Shown here: piece after piece, positions 43,500 to 51,545 of the stretch
How the letters are laid out: the number at the start of each line of letters is the position of its first letter
Numbering within the stretch: the stretch's first letter is position 1
Source: Acidobacteriota bacterium
Lineage (GTDB): Bacteria; Acidobacteriota; Terriglobia; Terriglobales; Acidobacteriaceae
Direction: 5' to 3'
DNA length: 64,000 bases
Assembly (NCBI GenBank): GCA_003224755.1
Contig: QHZR01000107.1
Coordinates: 1 to 64,000 of the forward strand
The notes under the pieces: generated by a model
Seen by the model: the letters and a program-made list of their open reading frames with translations, nothing else
Told to the model about the DNA's origin: nothing
Database searches by the model: none
Translations under genes and position numbers: made by a program

Positions 43500-45236
43500 C
43501 TAGAAATCGTTAGAGGAGTAAACGACCCGGCCCCCCACTATGGTGAGCAATACCTTAGTTTTGCCAATCTCTAGTGGTGCGACTTTGAAGATGTTCTGCG
43601 ATAGCACGATTAGATCGGCAACCTTGCCAGCCTCAAGCGAACCTTCAGTCTTCTCTCGATGCCCTGCGAACGCTGCGTTCAAGGTGTATCCCTTGATCGC
43701 ATCGGCAAGGCTGATCCGCTCCGACGGAATCCATCCACCTTTGGGCTCGCCCTCTGTGGTCTGGCGGGTCACCGCATTCTGAAGTCCTTCCCACGGACTT
43801 AGTGTGACCACCGGCCAGTCGCTTCCAAACGCCAGCACACCGCCCGCAGCCTGAATGCTGTGCCACGCCCAAGCCCGCTGAGCGCGCTCCGGGCCAACGT
43901 TCGGGGCCCATGCCTTGAGCGTGTCATCATCTGGATAAGCGTGTAGAGGCTGCATGCTGGCAATCACACCGAGTTTCCCGAATCGCGGAATATCGTCGGC
44001 AGAGACATCTTCAATATGCTCAATCCGATGACGCACGTCCTTTGTTCCGTTGACCTGGGCAGCATTCTCATACGCATCCAGTGCTGTGCGGATCGCACGG
44101 TCGCCAATTGCATGCGTGAAGACCTGAATTCCGCGACGGTCGAGCTCGGCAACGCCCTTTTGGTATTTTTCAACGTCCCAAAACAGCTGTCCTGAGAGCG
44201 AGGGATCATCAGAGTAGGGAGCGAGCATCGCCGCAGTATGGGTTTCGATCACTCCGTCCATGAAGAACTTGACCGCTCCGGCGGCAATCCAATCGTCGTG
44301 ATAACGATCACGCAATTCAACGATCTCGCGCAGCTGTTGCGCGCTGACTTCTGGCGGATCGACTCTATATCCGAGATAGAAGCGAAGCGTAAGCTTACCT
44401 TCCCGCTGCAATTCTTGGATTAGATCGACATTGTGCAGATCATCGCGAAGAGCATCGATTTCGGTCAACCCATGCACGCGGGTTATCCCAAACTGATTCG
44501 CCAGCTCTATCCCCGCCATCAATGTCTTTATCTTTTGCTCATGGCTTGGCTCGGGAATTGCGCGGCGAATGATCGCATCGGCGGCATCCTCTTTTATGGC
44601 CCCTGTCGGCTCGCCGGTCTTGGGGTCACGCACTAACGATCCACCAGGTGGATCAGGGGTGTCCTTGCTTATATGCGCGATCTCAAGCGCCTTGCTGTTT
44701 GCCCACCAGGTGTGTCCGTCAAATCCATCGAGGTACACCGGACGATCACGAACGATTTCGTCGAGGTACTTCTTATCTGGCATGCCGGTGGGAGCAAACA
44801 CCGGATAGTTCCATCCGCGCCCCAGGAGCCACGGCTCGTTCGGATGCGCCCCAGCATAGGCCTTCACCCGGCTCTGGATCTCAGGGATGCTCTTGACTCC
44901 ATTCAGAAATATCTGCTGAAGCAACAGCGAACCTTCCATGAAGTGAGTGTGACAATCCGTAAAGCCTGGGAGCACCAGGCGGCCCTTTGCATCGATGACT
45001 TGCGTAGAAGTGCCACGAAGGCGGCCGATCTCGCGATCACTGCCCACAGCCAGTATCTTTCCATCGCGGATTGCCAAGGCCTCCGCCCAGGGGTGGTTGG
45101 TATCCAAAGTGTAAATTCGGCCATGAAGCAGGACGGAATCTGCGGCGCTTTGGGGAGATTGCGCTTCGAGTGAAGGGATGAAAAAAGCGAAAAGGAGTAA
45201 CCAAGCCAGCTTGGAAAACCATTTGGTCTTGATCAA
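43500..45236 (-). CDS. Exported amidohydrolase (amidohydrolase_3/YtcJ-like)
   Basis: The 578-residue protein has a signal peptide (WFSKLAWLLLFAFFIPSLEA) and the amidohydrolase-3 layout: LHGRIYTLD, metal-binding DCHTHFMEG, GFDGHTWWANSKAL, central HAIGDRAIRTALDA, HRIEHIED and the metal-binding Asp in FGSDWPV. Family members hydrolyse amide bonds in small molecules such as N-acyl amines or formamides. It lies directly downstream of, and on the same strand as, the fusion regulator (13 bases after its stop), so it may release the amine that the 50-59 kb genes then degrade; that link is inference. Confidence 0.9.
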   Translation of the reverse strand: MIKTKWFSKLAWLLLFAFFIPSLEAQSPQSAADSVLLHGRIYTLDTNHPWAEALAIRDGKILAVGSDREIGRLRGTSTQVIDAKGRLVLPGFTDCHTHFMEGSLLLQQIFLNGVKSIPEIQSRVKAYAGAHPNEPWLLGRGWNYPVFAPTGMPDKKYLDEIVRDRPVYLDGFDGHTWWANSKALEIAHISKDTPDPPGGSLVRDPKTGEPTGAIKEDAADAIIRRAIPEPSHEQKIKTLMAGIELANQFGITRVHGLTEIDALRDDLHNVDLIQELQREGKLTLRFYLGYRVDPPEVSAQQLREIVELRDRYHDDWIAAGAVKFFMDGVIETHTAAMLAPYSDDPSLSGQLFWDVEKYQKGVAELDRRGIQVFTHAIGDRAIRTALDAYENAAQVNGTKDVRHRIEHIEDVSADDIPRFGKLGVIASMQPLHAYPDDDTLKAWAPNVGPERAQRAWAWHSIQAAGGVLAFGSDWPVVTLSPWEGLQNAVTRQTTEGEPKGGWIPSERISLADAIKGYTLNAAFAGHREKTEGSLEAGKVADLIVLSQNIFKVAPLEIGKTKVLLTIVGGRVVYSSNDF

Positions 45237-45249
45237 CTTTGTCTCCCTA

Positions 45250-46059
45250 TTAGAAAGTCGGCGGCGTGTTTACCCAAAGAATGCAGGTTTCAGAGCGCCC
45301 GGGATTGCTCCACTGGTGCGGCACGGCGCTCTCAAAGTAAAAGCTGTCGCCCGACCTGAGACTGTATTTCTCGCCGCGTAAATGGATTTGCAGCTCGCCC
45401 TTCAGTACGAAAAGAAATTCCTCGCCCACGTGGGTGTACGATTCGCCGCTGCCTGCCCCGGGAGCAATGCGGAACAAATGCGGTTCCATAACCGTGTTTC
45501 CCCAAGCCAGCAGTTCCATGCGGACTCCCGGTCCTGCTTCGAGAACTTTTCGTCCCTGGGGGCGCACCAAATGTTTGTTGGGCTCGTTGGTGTCGTAAAA
45601 ATCGAGTATGTTGGTTTTGTAGTAGCGGGCAAGCCTGCGCAGCGTACTGACCGAAGCGGTCATTTGCGAGCGTTCGATGGCGCTGAGAAACCCGACTGAA
45701 ACGCCGACCGCGTCGGCGACGATTGCCAGAGAAGATCCCTTTTTTAATCGAAGTTGACGTAATCGCCCGCCGACCGCGCTTGCTGCCCCATCGCGAGCAG
45801 GCTGCACCAAGCCTTCCCGCTTCAGGGTTTGCACAATCGCGGGAGCGTTCATGCCGCGCACCTTGCGGAGAAAGCTGGCCCGCTTGAGCAGCCGGACGTC
45901 GTCTCGACTGTAGAGTCTGTATTTACTGGCGCTGCGCCGCGGCCGGGCAAGTCCGAGGCTCTCCCACATGCGAATGCTGGTTGGAGATGTGCCGACCAGC
46001 CTTGCCACGTCTCCAATCTTTAGATAATCGTTGTGATTGCTCGACGGCATGAACTGCAA
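45250..46059 (-). CDS. MerR-HTH + XRE-HTH + cupin fusion regulator
   Basis: The 269-residue protein combines three domains. A MerR-type winged helix spans about 12-80 (YLKIGDVARLVGTSPTSIRMWESLGLARPRRS ... YSRDDVRLLKRASFLRKV). An XRE-type helix-turn-helix spans about 95-150 (LRQLRLKKGSSLAIVADAVGVSVGFLSAIERSQM). A C-terminal cupin spans about 185-262 (SYTHVGEEFLFVLKGELQIHLRGEKYSLRSGDSFYFES). XRE-cupin proteins such as PuuR control polyamine and amino acid catabolism. The TTG at 46059 has GAGGG six bases upstream; Met4 is an alternative. It is divergent from the TonB receptor that heads the amine-catabolism genes and cotranscribed with the amidohydrolase, so it is the likely regulator of both. 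Confidence 0.9.
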   Translation of the reverse strand: MQFMPSSNHNDYLKIGDVARLVGTSPTSIRMWESLGLARPRRSASKYRLYSRDDVRLLKRASFLRKVRGMNAPAIVQTLKREGLVQPARDGAASAVGGRLRQLRLKKGSSLAIVADAVGVSVGFLSAIERSQMTASVSTLRRLARYYKTNILDFYDTNEPNKHLVRPQGRKVLEAGPGVRMELLAWGNTVMEPHLFRIAPGAGSGESYTHVGEEFLFVLKGELQIHLRGEKYSLRSGDSFYFESAVPHQWSNPGRSETCILWVNTPPTF

Positions 46060-46102
46060 GGCAGACCCTCTGCGCTGCTACATGGGAAGCCCGGTTTTTC
46101 GC

Positions 46103-46132
46103 TTGACAGTATTGTTAACTGCCGACTAACCT
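46103..46132 (+). promoter_or_regulatory. Candidate promoter of the TonB receptor
   Basis: A perfect -35 hexamer TTGACA at 46103-46108 is followed after 18 bases by TAACCT, a poor -10 element, in the 160-base divergent region between the fusion regulator and the receptor. A GTTA-N9-TAAC dyad covers the spacer (46114-46130). This could be a regulated promoter with the operator in the spacer. Confidence 0.35.
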
Positions 46133-46219
46133 TACCGGATTATAGCAAGGTTTGTTTTTCTCGCAATCTTGAAAACGAACCGCATTCAGTAAACCGAAAA
46201 TTCGGCTCGGAGGCGTTGC

Positions 46220-49200
46220 ATGTCTTCCCCCACATTGCGTCGCACAGCTTTCTGTTTGGTTCTAGTCGCATCATTCAGTCTTGCGCTGTTGCCGGTCAGC
46301 GCCCAGAGCACCGGCGGCCGCATCCTTGGGCGAGTCTCCGATTCAACCGGCGCCGTGGTTACCGGTGTCCAGGTAACGCTAATCAATGATGCGACCGGCG
46401 TCAGCCGCGATACCAAAACGGACCAGAGTGGCGACTACACGTTCGTGGAGGTTGTTCCCAGCAAGTACCGGGTCGAATACACGCTGCAGGGATTTAAGAA
46501 AAACGTCCGCGCGAACGTGATGTTGGAGATCAATCAGGTCCTCACTCTCAACGCCACTTTGCAGCCGGGTGCAACGCAAGAGACGGTCGAGGTTTCGTCG
46601 GAAGCACCGCTGGTGGACACCACCAGCACCCAATTGGGCGCTGTCGTAAATGATCGCGCAATCAGCCAGCTCCCGCTCAATGCCCGAGATACCTATCAAT
46701 TCCTCCAGTTGCAACCCGGCGTAATGTCCACGACCGGAACGGGGAACCAGATTGTTTACGGAAGCGATAAGTCAGGATCGGTCTCAGTTAACGGCGGCCG
46801 CGGGCGGGCCAACAACTTCAGTGTGAACGGCGGGGATGCGAACGATTTGTTTGTGAACTTGCCCACCGTGCAGCCATCGCCGGACAGCATCGAGGAATTC
46901 CGCGTTCTTACGAATACGTTTGATGCTGAGTACGGGCGAAATTCGGGATCTGTAGTCAACGTGATCACGAAATCCGGCACCAATAATTTCCGCGGGAATA
47001 TTTATGAATTTTTCCGGAATACGAAGCTGAACGCGAATCCTTACTGCTTCACCGAGAGTGAAGGCGTTGCTTGCGACAAGCCGCAATTTAATCAGAATCA
47101 GTTCGGTGGCACGTTTGGGGGGCCCCTCAAGAAGGATCGAACATTCTTTTTTGCGTCTTATGAAGGTCGTCGCATTCGTCAGGGCATTCCGTCCCAGTTG
47201 GTGTTTGTGCCGACGTTAGCTGAACGCCCCAGCGCGACTCAGCCCTTCGCGGATTTCTCGGCTGAGTCGATTTTCCCAGGCACCCTAAGTACAGCTTTTC
47301 CCTTACTGCAGCGCCCCAATTGCGCCGCAGCCATCAATGCCCAGACACAGGGGCAAGCCACATTGCAGGATGGGGCTGCTTATGGAGCAACATACAATCC
47401 GGTCACGGGAAACCGGACAAGCACCGGGATCTTCACAGATGTTGTAAATAATCGAGACAATATTATCCCGCTGACTTGCCTTGATCCCACGGCTGTGGAC
47501 TTACTGCAGTACATCCCCACTCCGCTTTCCACCAGCGGCGCGCTGGTGACTACGCCGGTGCAACCTACGCGTGGCGATCAGTTCACGGTGAGGTTCGATC
47601 ACCGATTGAATTCGAAGCAGAACCTGAGCGTCTATTACTACTTTGACGACGATCACACGATTTCGCCTTTCGCGGTGTTCGAAGCAGCAGGGGCGAGTGT
47701 GCCCGGTTTCGGATCTATCATTAATGACCGCTATCAGCAGTGGAACTTCACCCACACCTGGACGCTGAGTAATGCCACTGTCAATGAATTTCGGTTCAAC
47801 TACAACCGCGAGGGGCAGGGAACGTTCCAACACCCGATCTTCACAACGACCGTACAGAATTCCTGCCCAACGCCGCCTTCGTGGTTGCTGGCTGCTTTTC
47901 CCGCAGGGAGCACTCCTTTCTGCTTCGACGATCTGCAGCCCGGCAACCCTACTGGCATCCACCCTAATATCGGTCCGGAACACGAGGGACTTCCGTTTAT
48001 TCAGGTAAGTGGCGGTTTTAACATCGGCAACAATGGCGAAGGCGAGTTGCCCCAGGTTGGAAACTCGTTTCAGTGGAGTGACAGCATCAGCAAAGTTATG
48101 GGAACTCACTCGCTGAAGTTTGGCGGCGACGTGCGCCGACAAAGGTTCGATCAGCTTTTGTACTTCGATGTCAATGGCGAATTTTTTGTGGACCAGACCT
48201 CGGTTAACACCACTGACGGTGATTCCGCGCTTTCTGATTATCTGTTGGGACTTCCAGGTGGATACGGTCAGGGATCAGCCCAGCATGAAAACGTGCGCAG
48301 CACGGGACTTTATCTTTTCGCGCAGGATAGCTGGAAGATGAAGCCGAATCTTACGCTGAACTACGGCCTTCGCTGGGAGCTGAATACTCCTATTGCTGAC
48401 ATCGGCAAGCGGGTGCAAACCTTCCGACCGGGGGAAGTGAGCAAGGTGTATCCGTGCATGGATACCGTAAATACAGACTGCTCGTCCATGACGCCGGTGG
48501 GGCTGGTAGTCCCTGGAGATCCTGGCGTGTCGAATGCGTTGACACAGACGTACTACAAGGCTTTCGCTCCACGCATTGGATTAGCTTGGAGCCCGGGAAC
48601 CTCGGGCAAAACCAGCATCCGTACAGGATGGGGATTGTTTTACAACCCGGTCGAGCAGCTCGTTCTTGAGCAATTCAGCGCTGAGCCGCCGTTCGGCGGT
48701 AGTACGTTCCCGTTCAATACTCTCTTCAACCAGCCCTTTGTTGACCAAGGCGGTCCGGCGATCACCTATCCGAATCCATTCGGTTTGGCGTCACTTTCCG
48801 GCGTAAATGGCATTCTGGATCCGCCGCGCAACCAGCCGGTTGACTGGGGAATGTTCCGTCCTATCACGTTGTTCGGACAGTTCCAGCCGCATATGCGCTC
48901 GCAATATTCGGCGCAGTACAACTTGACCATCCAGCGGCAGTTGACGAACGATCTGAAGCTTGAGCTTGGCTATGTGGGATCGCAAGGTCATCGCTTGCTG
49001 GCCACGCACGACATCAATTACGGGAACCCGCAGACCTGCCTGGATATTATTGACATTCTCGGGCCCGATTCTTGCGGCCCATACTTCGCCGACATTGCGT
49101 TCTCTATCCCGGCTGGGTCAGTGACTGGGCCGAATGGTCTGCATCTCCCTTATGGACCGAACGGGCCAACAACGATCGCGCCGAACACGACGCTTGCCAA

Positions 49201-50029
49201 TGACATCACTCTAGTCGGCTTGCGGCGATATTCGTCACTCCAGTGCGATCCTATGACAGGGAATGGTTGTCCCGCAGATGGCATTCCGGTTTTCAGCAGC
49301 ATTTTTGCCCAGGATACGATTGCCAACTCGGCGTACAACTCTTTGCAAGCGTCGCTAGACAAGAGATTTGCCCATGGGCTGCAGTTCACTTTCGCTTACA
49401 CATTCAGCAAGTCGTTTGACGAGGCCTCGAGTTTTGAAGGCATTCTCAACCCCATTGATCCGCGTCGCAGTCGTTCCCTTTCAGCCTTCGATGCACGTCA
49501 CCGCCTGGTTCTCAGCTACTATTGGGAGCTGCCTACTCGGAAATTCAGCGGGGCAACCGGCAAAGTACTCAACGGGTGGGCGGCCTCGGGAATCACGACA
49601 TTTCAGACAGGGTTTCCGATTCGAATTTCCACCCTGGACGATCAGGAGTTAATGTACAGCTTCGATTTTGAGTTGCCCGGTGAGCCCGACCTGGTCGCAC
49701 CTTTCAAAACAATGAGGCCGCAGAGCAATGGCCTCTATTACTTCGATCCAAGCTCATTCAGCGAAGACAACACTTTTGGTCTTATCGGAAACTCGCCCCG
49801 CACAATCTGCTGCGGTCCCCACATAAGCCAAACGGACTTCGCAATTCTGAAAACCTTTCCTATTTCAGAAAGCAAGCAAGTTGACTTCCGAGCTGAGTTC
49901 TTCAACATCTTCAATCACACGCAGTTTTTCAATCCCGACGGTAATTTCTCGGATGGTCCGCAGTTCGGACAAGTCAATCAGGTGCGTGATCCGCGACTGG
50001 TGCAGTTTGCTCTAAAATTTAAGTTCTAG
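46220..50029 (+). CDS. Oar-like TonB-dependent receptor
   Basis: The 1269-residue outer-membrane protein has a signal peptide (LVLVASFSLALLPVSA) and a carboxypeptidase-regulatory-like domain at about 33-115 (GRILGRVSDSTGAVVTGVQVTL...SGDYTFVEVVPSKYRVE). A plug follows (SQLPLNARDTYQFLQLQPGV; NGGDANDLFVNLPTVQPSPDSIEEFRVLTNTFDAEYGRNSGSVVNVITKSG), then a large barrel ending in VQFALKFKF. This is the Oar/OmpA-related TonB receptor type expanded in Acidobacteria. No TonB box is evident. It takes up a large or scarce substrate; its position next to the fusion regulator and catabolic genes suggests an amine or peptide substrate, which is inference. Confidence 0.94.
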   Translation: MSSPTLRRTAFCLVLVASFSLALLPVSAQSTGGRILGRVSDSTGAVVTGVQVTLINDATGVSRDTKTDQSGDYTFVEVVPSKYRVEYTLQGFKKNVRANVMLEINQVLTLNATLQPGATQETVEVSSEAPLVDTTSTQLGAVVNDRAISQLPLNARDTYQFLQLQPGVMSTTGTGNQIVYGSDKSGSVSVNGGRGRANNFSVNGGDANDLFVNLPTVQPSPDSIEEFRVLTNTFDAEYGRNSGSVVNVITKSGTNNFRGNIYEFFRNTKLNANPYCFTESEGVACDKPQFNQNQFGGTFGGPLKKDRTFFFASYEGRRIRQGIPSQLVFVPTLAERPSATQPFADFSAESIFPGTLSTAFPLLQRPNCAAAINAQTQGQATLQDGAAYGATYNPVTGNRTSTGIFTDVVNNRDNIIPLTCLDPTAVDLLQYIPTPLSTSGALVTTPVQPTRGDQFTVRFDHRLNSKQNLSVYYYFDDDHTISPFAVFEAAGASVPGFGSIINDRYQQWNFTHTWTLSNATVNEFRFNYNREGQGTFQHPIFTTTVQNSCPTPPSWLLAAFPAGSTPFCFDDLQPGNPTGIHPNIGPEHEGLPFIQVSGGFNIGNNGEGELPQVGNSFQWSDSISKVMGTHSLKFGGDVRRQRFDQLLYFDVNGEFFVDQTSVNTTDGDSALSDYLLGLPGGYGQGSAQHENVRSTGLYLFAQDSWKMKPNLTLNYGLRWELNTPIADIGKRVQTFRPGEVSKVYPCMDTVNTDCSSMTPVGLVVPGDPGVSNALTQTYYKAFAPRIGLAWSPGTSGKTSIRTGWGLFYNPVEQLVLEQFSAEPPFGGSTFPFNTLFNQPFVDQGGPAITYPNPFGLASLSGVNGILDPPRNQPVDWGMFRPITLFGQFQPHMRSQYSAQYNLTIQRQLTNDLKLELGYVGSQGHRLLATHDINYGNPQTCLDIIDILGPDSCGPYFADIAFSIPAGSVTGPNGLHLPYGPNGPTTIAPNTTLANDITLVGLRRYSSLQCDPMTGNGCPADGIPVFSSIFAQDTIANSAYNSLQASLDKRFAHGLQFTFAYTFSKSFDEASSFEGILNPIDPRRSRSLSAFDARHRLVLSYYWELPTRKFSGATGKVLNGWAASGITTFQTGFPIRISTLDDQELMYSFDFELPGEPDLVAPFKTMRPQSNGLYYFDPSSFSEDNTFGLIGNSPRTICCGPHISQTDFAILKTFPISESKQVDFRAEFFNIFNHTQFFNPDGNFSDGPQFGQVNQVRDPRLVQFALKFKF

Positions 50030-50035
50030 CTCGAT

Positions 50036-50058
50036 CCGGGCGGGCCCTTGCCGCCCGG
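50036..50058 (+). terminator. CCGGGCGG hairpin after the TonB receptor
   Basis: CCGGGCGG-GCCCTTG-CCGCCCGG is a perfect eight-base stem seven bases after the receptor stop. It is followed by TAACAAATCTAA rather than a T-run. It may terminate or attenuate transcription into the catabolic genes. Confidence 0.55.
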
Positions 50059-50108
50059 TAACAAATCTAATGGCCGCACAATCTGCGGCTTGAGACTCTT
50101 CGGAGACC

Positions 50109-51485
50109 ATGATGTACCCCGATCTACAGAAAGAACTTGACACTTTTGTGCGGCGCACGCCCAAATCGGCGGAGGCACACAAGAAAAACCTAAAGCGCAT
50201 CCCGCTTGGCGTTGCCAGCAATTACCGCGCCTACGATCCCTATCCGATTTTTGTGAAGGAAGGTTCAGGTTCGCACTTTCGCGATTTGGATGGCAACGAC
50301 TTTCTCGACCACAATCTCTGCTTTGGCGCGCTGATGGCGGGGCATTGTCATCCAGCGGTGATGAAAGCCGTTGGCGCTCGCCTGACTACCGGCACGATGT
50401 TCGGCATGCCGCATGACATGGAATGGGAGCTGGCTGAAGAAATCTGCGATCGTTTTCCCGTAGAAATGGTGCGCTTCGGCAACAGCGGAACTGAAGCCAC
50501 TATGCACGGCATTCGTCTGGCTCGCGCCGCAACTGGTCGCGACAAGATCGTGAAATTCGAAGGCGCTTACCATGGCCTGCACGATTCCGCGCTGGTCAGC
50601 GTGAAGCCGCATGCGCCGGACTTCGGCGACATCCACGCGCCAACTTCGGTGCCGGGCGGCCTCGGTGTGCCCAAGGGCAGTCTCGACAATGTAGCCATTG
50701 CGACATTCAACGACCTTGCGACGGTTGAACGCCGGTTCCGAGAGAATCCGGGGCAAATCGCTGCGATCATTCTTGAGCCGATCCTAATGAACGTTGGGCT
50801 GTGCATGCCGCAACCTGGGTTCCTCGAAGGTCTGCGTGAGATTGCGACCAACAACTGTGCGCTCCTGATCTTTGATGAAGTAAAGACCGGCGCAAAGCTA
50901 GGCTGGGGAGGCGCATCAGAATACTTCGGCGTCATTCCGGACATGATCTGCCTTGCGAAATCCATCGGAGGCGGCTTGCCCCTTGCCGCATTTGGCACGC
51001 ACAAGTCAGTGATGGACCTGATCTCACAGCACAAAGTCTTTCACGGTGGGACATACAACACGAATCCGGTTTCGATGGCTGCAGGGCTTGCGACATTCCG
51101 CGAAGTGCTGACGCGCGAAAACTATACTCACGTCGAAAACCTCAGCAAAAAACTCACAGACGGCTATCGCGACATCGTGGCGAAATCCGGCCTGCAGGCT
51201 TATGTGATCAGCGCTGGCGCAAACGGGGCGTTGATGTTGTATCCGCATGAAATTCGCAACTACCGTGACTGGATTACGGTTGATACTGACCTGTGGCGCC
51301 ACTACTGGTTCGCGATGGTCAATCGCGGTGTCATGCCGCAACCGTACTGGTGGGACGAACAGTGGACGATTTCCGTGCAACACACCGCAGCGGACATTGA
51401 CAAGCATATTGCGGCATTTGCCGATGTCGCGCCTGCATTGGCGAAAGCTCAACAGGAACACTCATCGGCGGTCGTTGCGCACTAA
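50109..51485 (+). CDS. Class III aminotransferase, glutamate-1-semialdehyde aminomutase-like
   Basis: A 458-residue PLP fold-type I enzyme with the motifs of the HemL-related branch: DLDGNDFLDHNLCFGALMAGHCHPAV, FGNSGTEATMHGIRLARAATGR, KFEGAYHGLHDSAL, LIFDEVKTGAKL and Schiff-base Lys in ICLAKSIGGGLPLAAFG. HemL homologues in catabolic clusters act on amino acids or amines instead of haem precursors, and the C-terminal part here (WRHYWFAMVNRGVMPQPYWWDEQWTIS) is typical of those. GGAG precedes ATG 50109; the second ATG is equally possible. First enzyme of the putative amine-degradation unit. Confidence 0.88.
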   Translation: MMYPDLQKELDTFVRRTPKSAEAHKKNLKRIPLGVASNYRAYDPYPIFVKEGSGSHFRDLDGNDFLDHNLCFGALMAGHCHPAVMKAVGARLTTGTMFGMPHDMEWELAEEICDRFPVEMVRFGNSGTEATMHGIRLARAATGRDKIVKFEGAYHGLHDSALVSVKPHAPDFGDIHAPTSVPGGLGVPKGSLDNVAIATFNDLATVERRFRENPGQIAAIILEPILMNVGLCMPQPGFLEGLREIATNNCALLIFDEVKTGAKLGWGGASEYFGVIPDMICLAKSIGGGLPLAAFGTHKSVMDLISQHKVFHGGTYNTNPVSMAAGLATFREVLTRENYTHVENLSKKLTDGYRDIVAKSGLQAYVISAGANGALMLYPHEIRNYRDWITVDTDLWRHYWFAMVNRGVMPQPYWWDEQWTISVQHTAADIDKHIAAFADVAPALAKAQQEHSSAVVAH

Positions 51486-51506
51486 GCGTTTGTGTGGGTT
51501 GTGTGG

Positions 51507-51526
51507 GGCGGGCGCCCTCGCCCGCC
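51507..51526. repeat. GC-rich hairpin repeat, intergenic
   Basis: GGCGGGCG-CCCT-CGCCCGCC is a perfect eight-base stem with a four-base loop, 20 bases before the permease start. Same family as 30695 and 31545. It could attenuate translation or stabilise mRNA between the two coding regions. Confidence 0.7.
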
Positions 51527-51545
51527 TTCGATTTGAGGAGTCACC

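Noticed and set aside
47501-48142. 213-residue minus-strand frame inside the TonB receptor
   Set aside because: Antisense to an intact receptor gene, with no ribosome site or motif.
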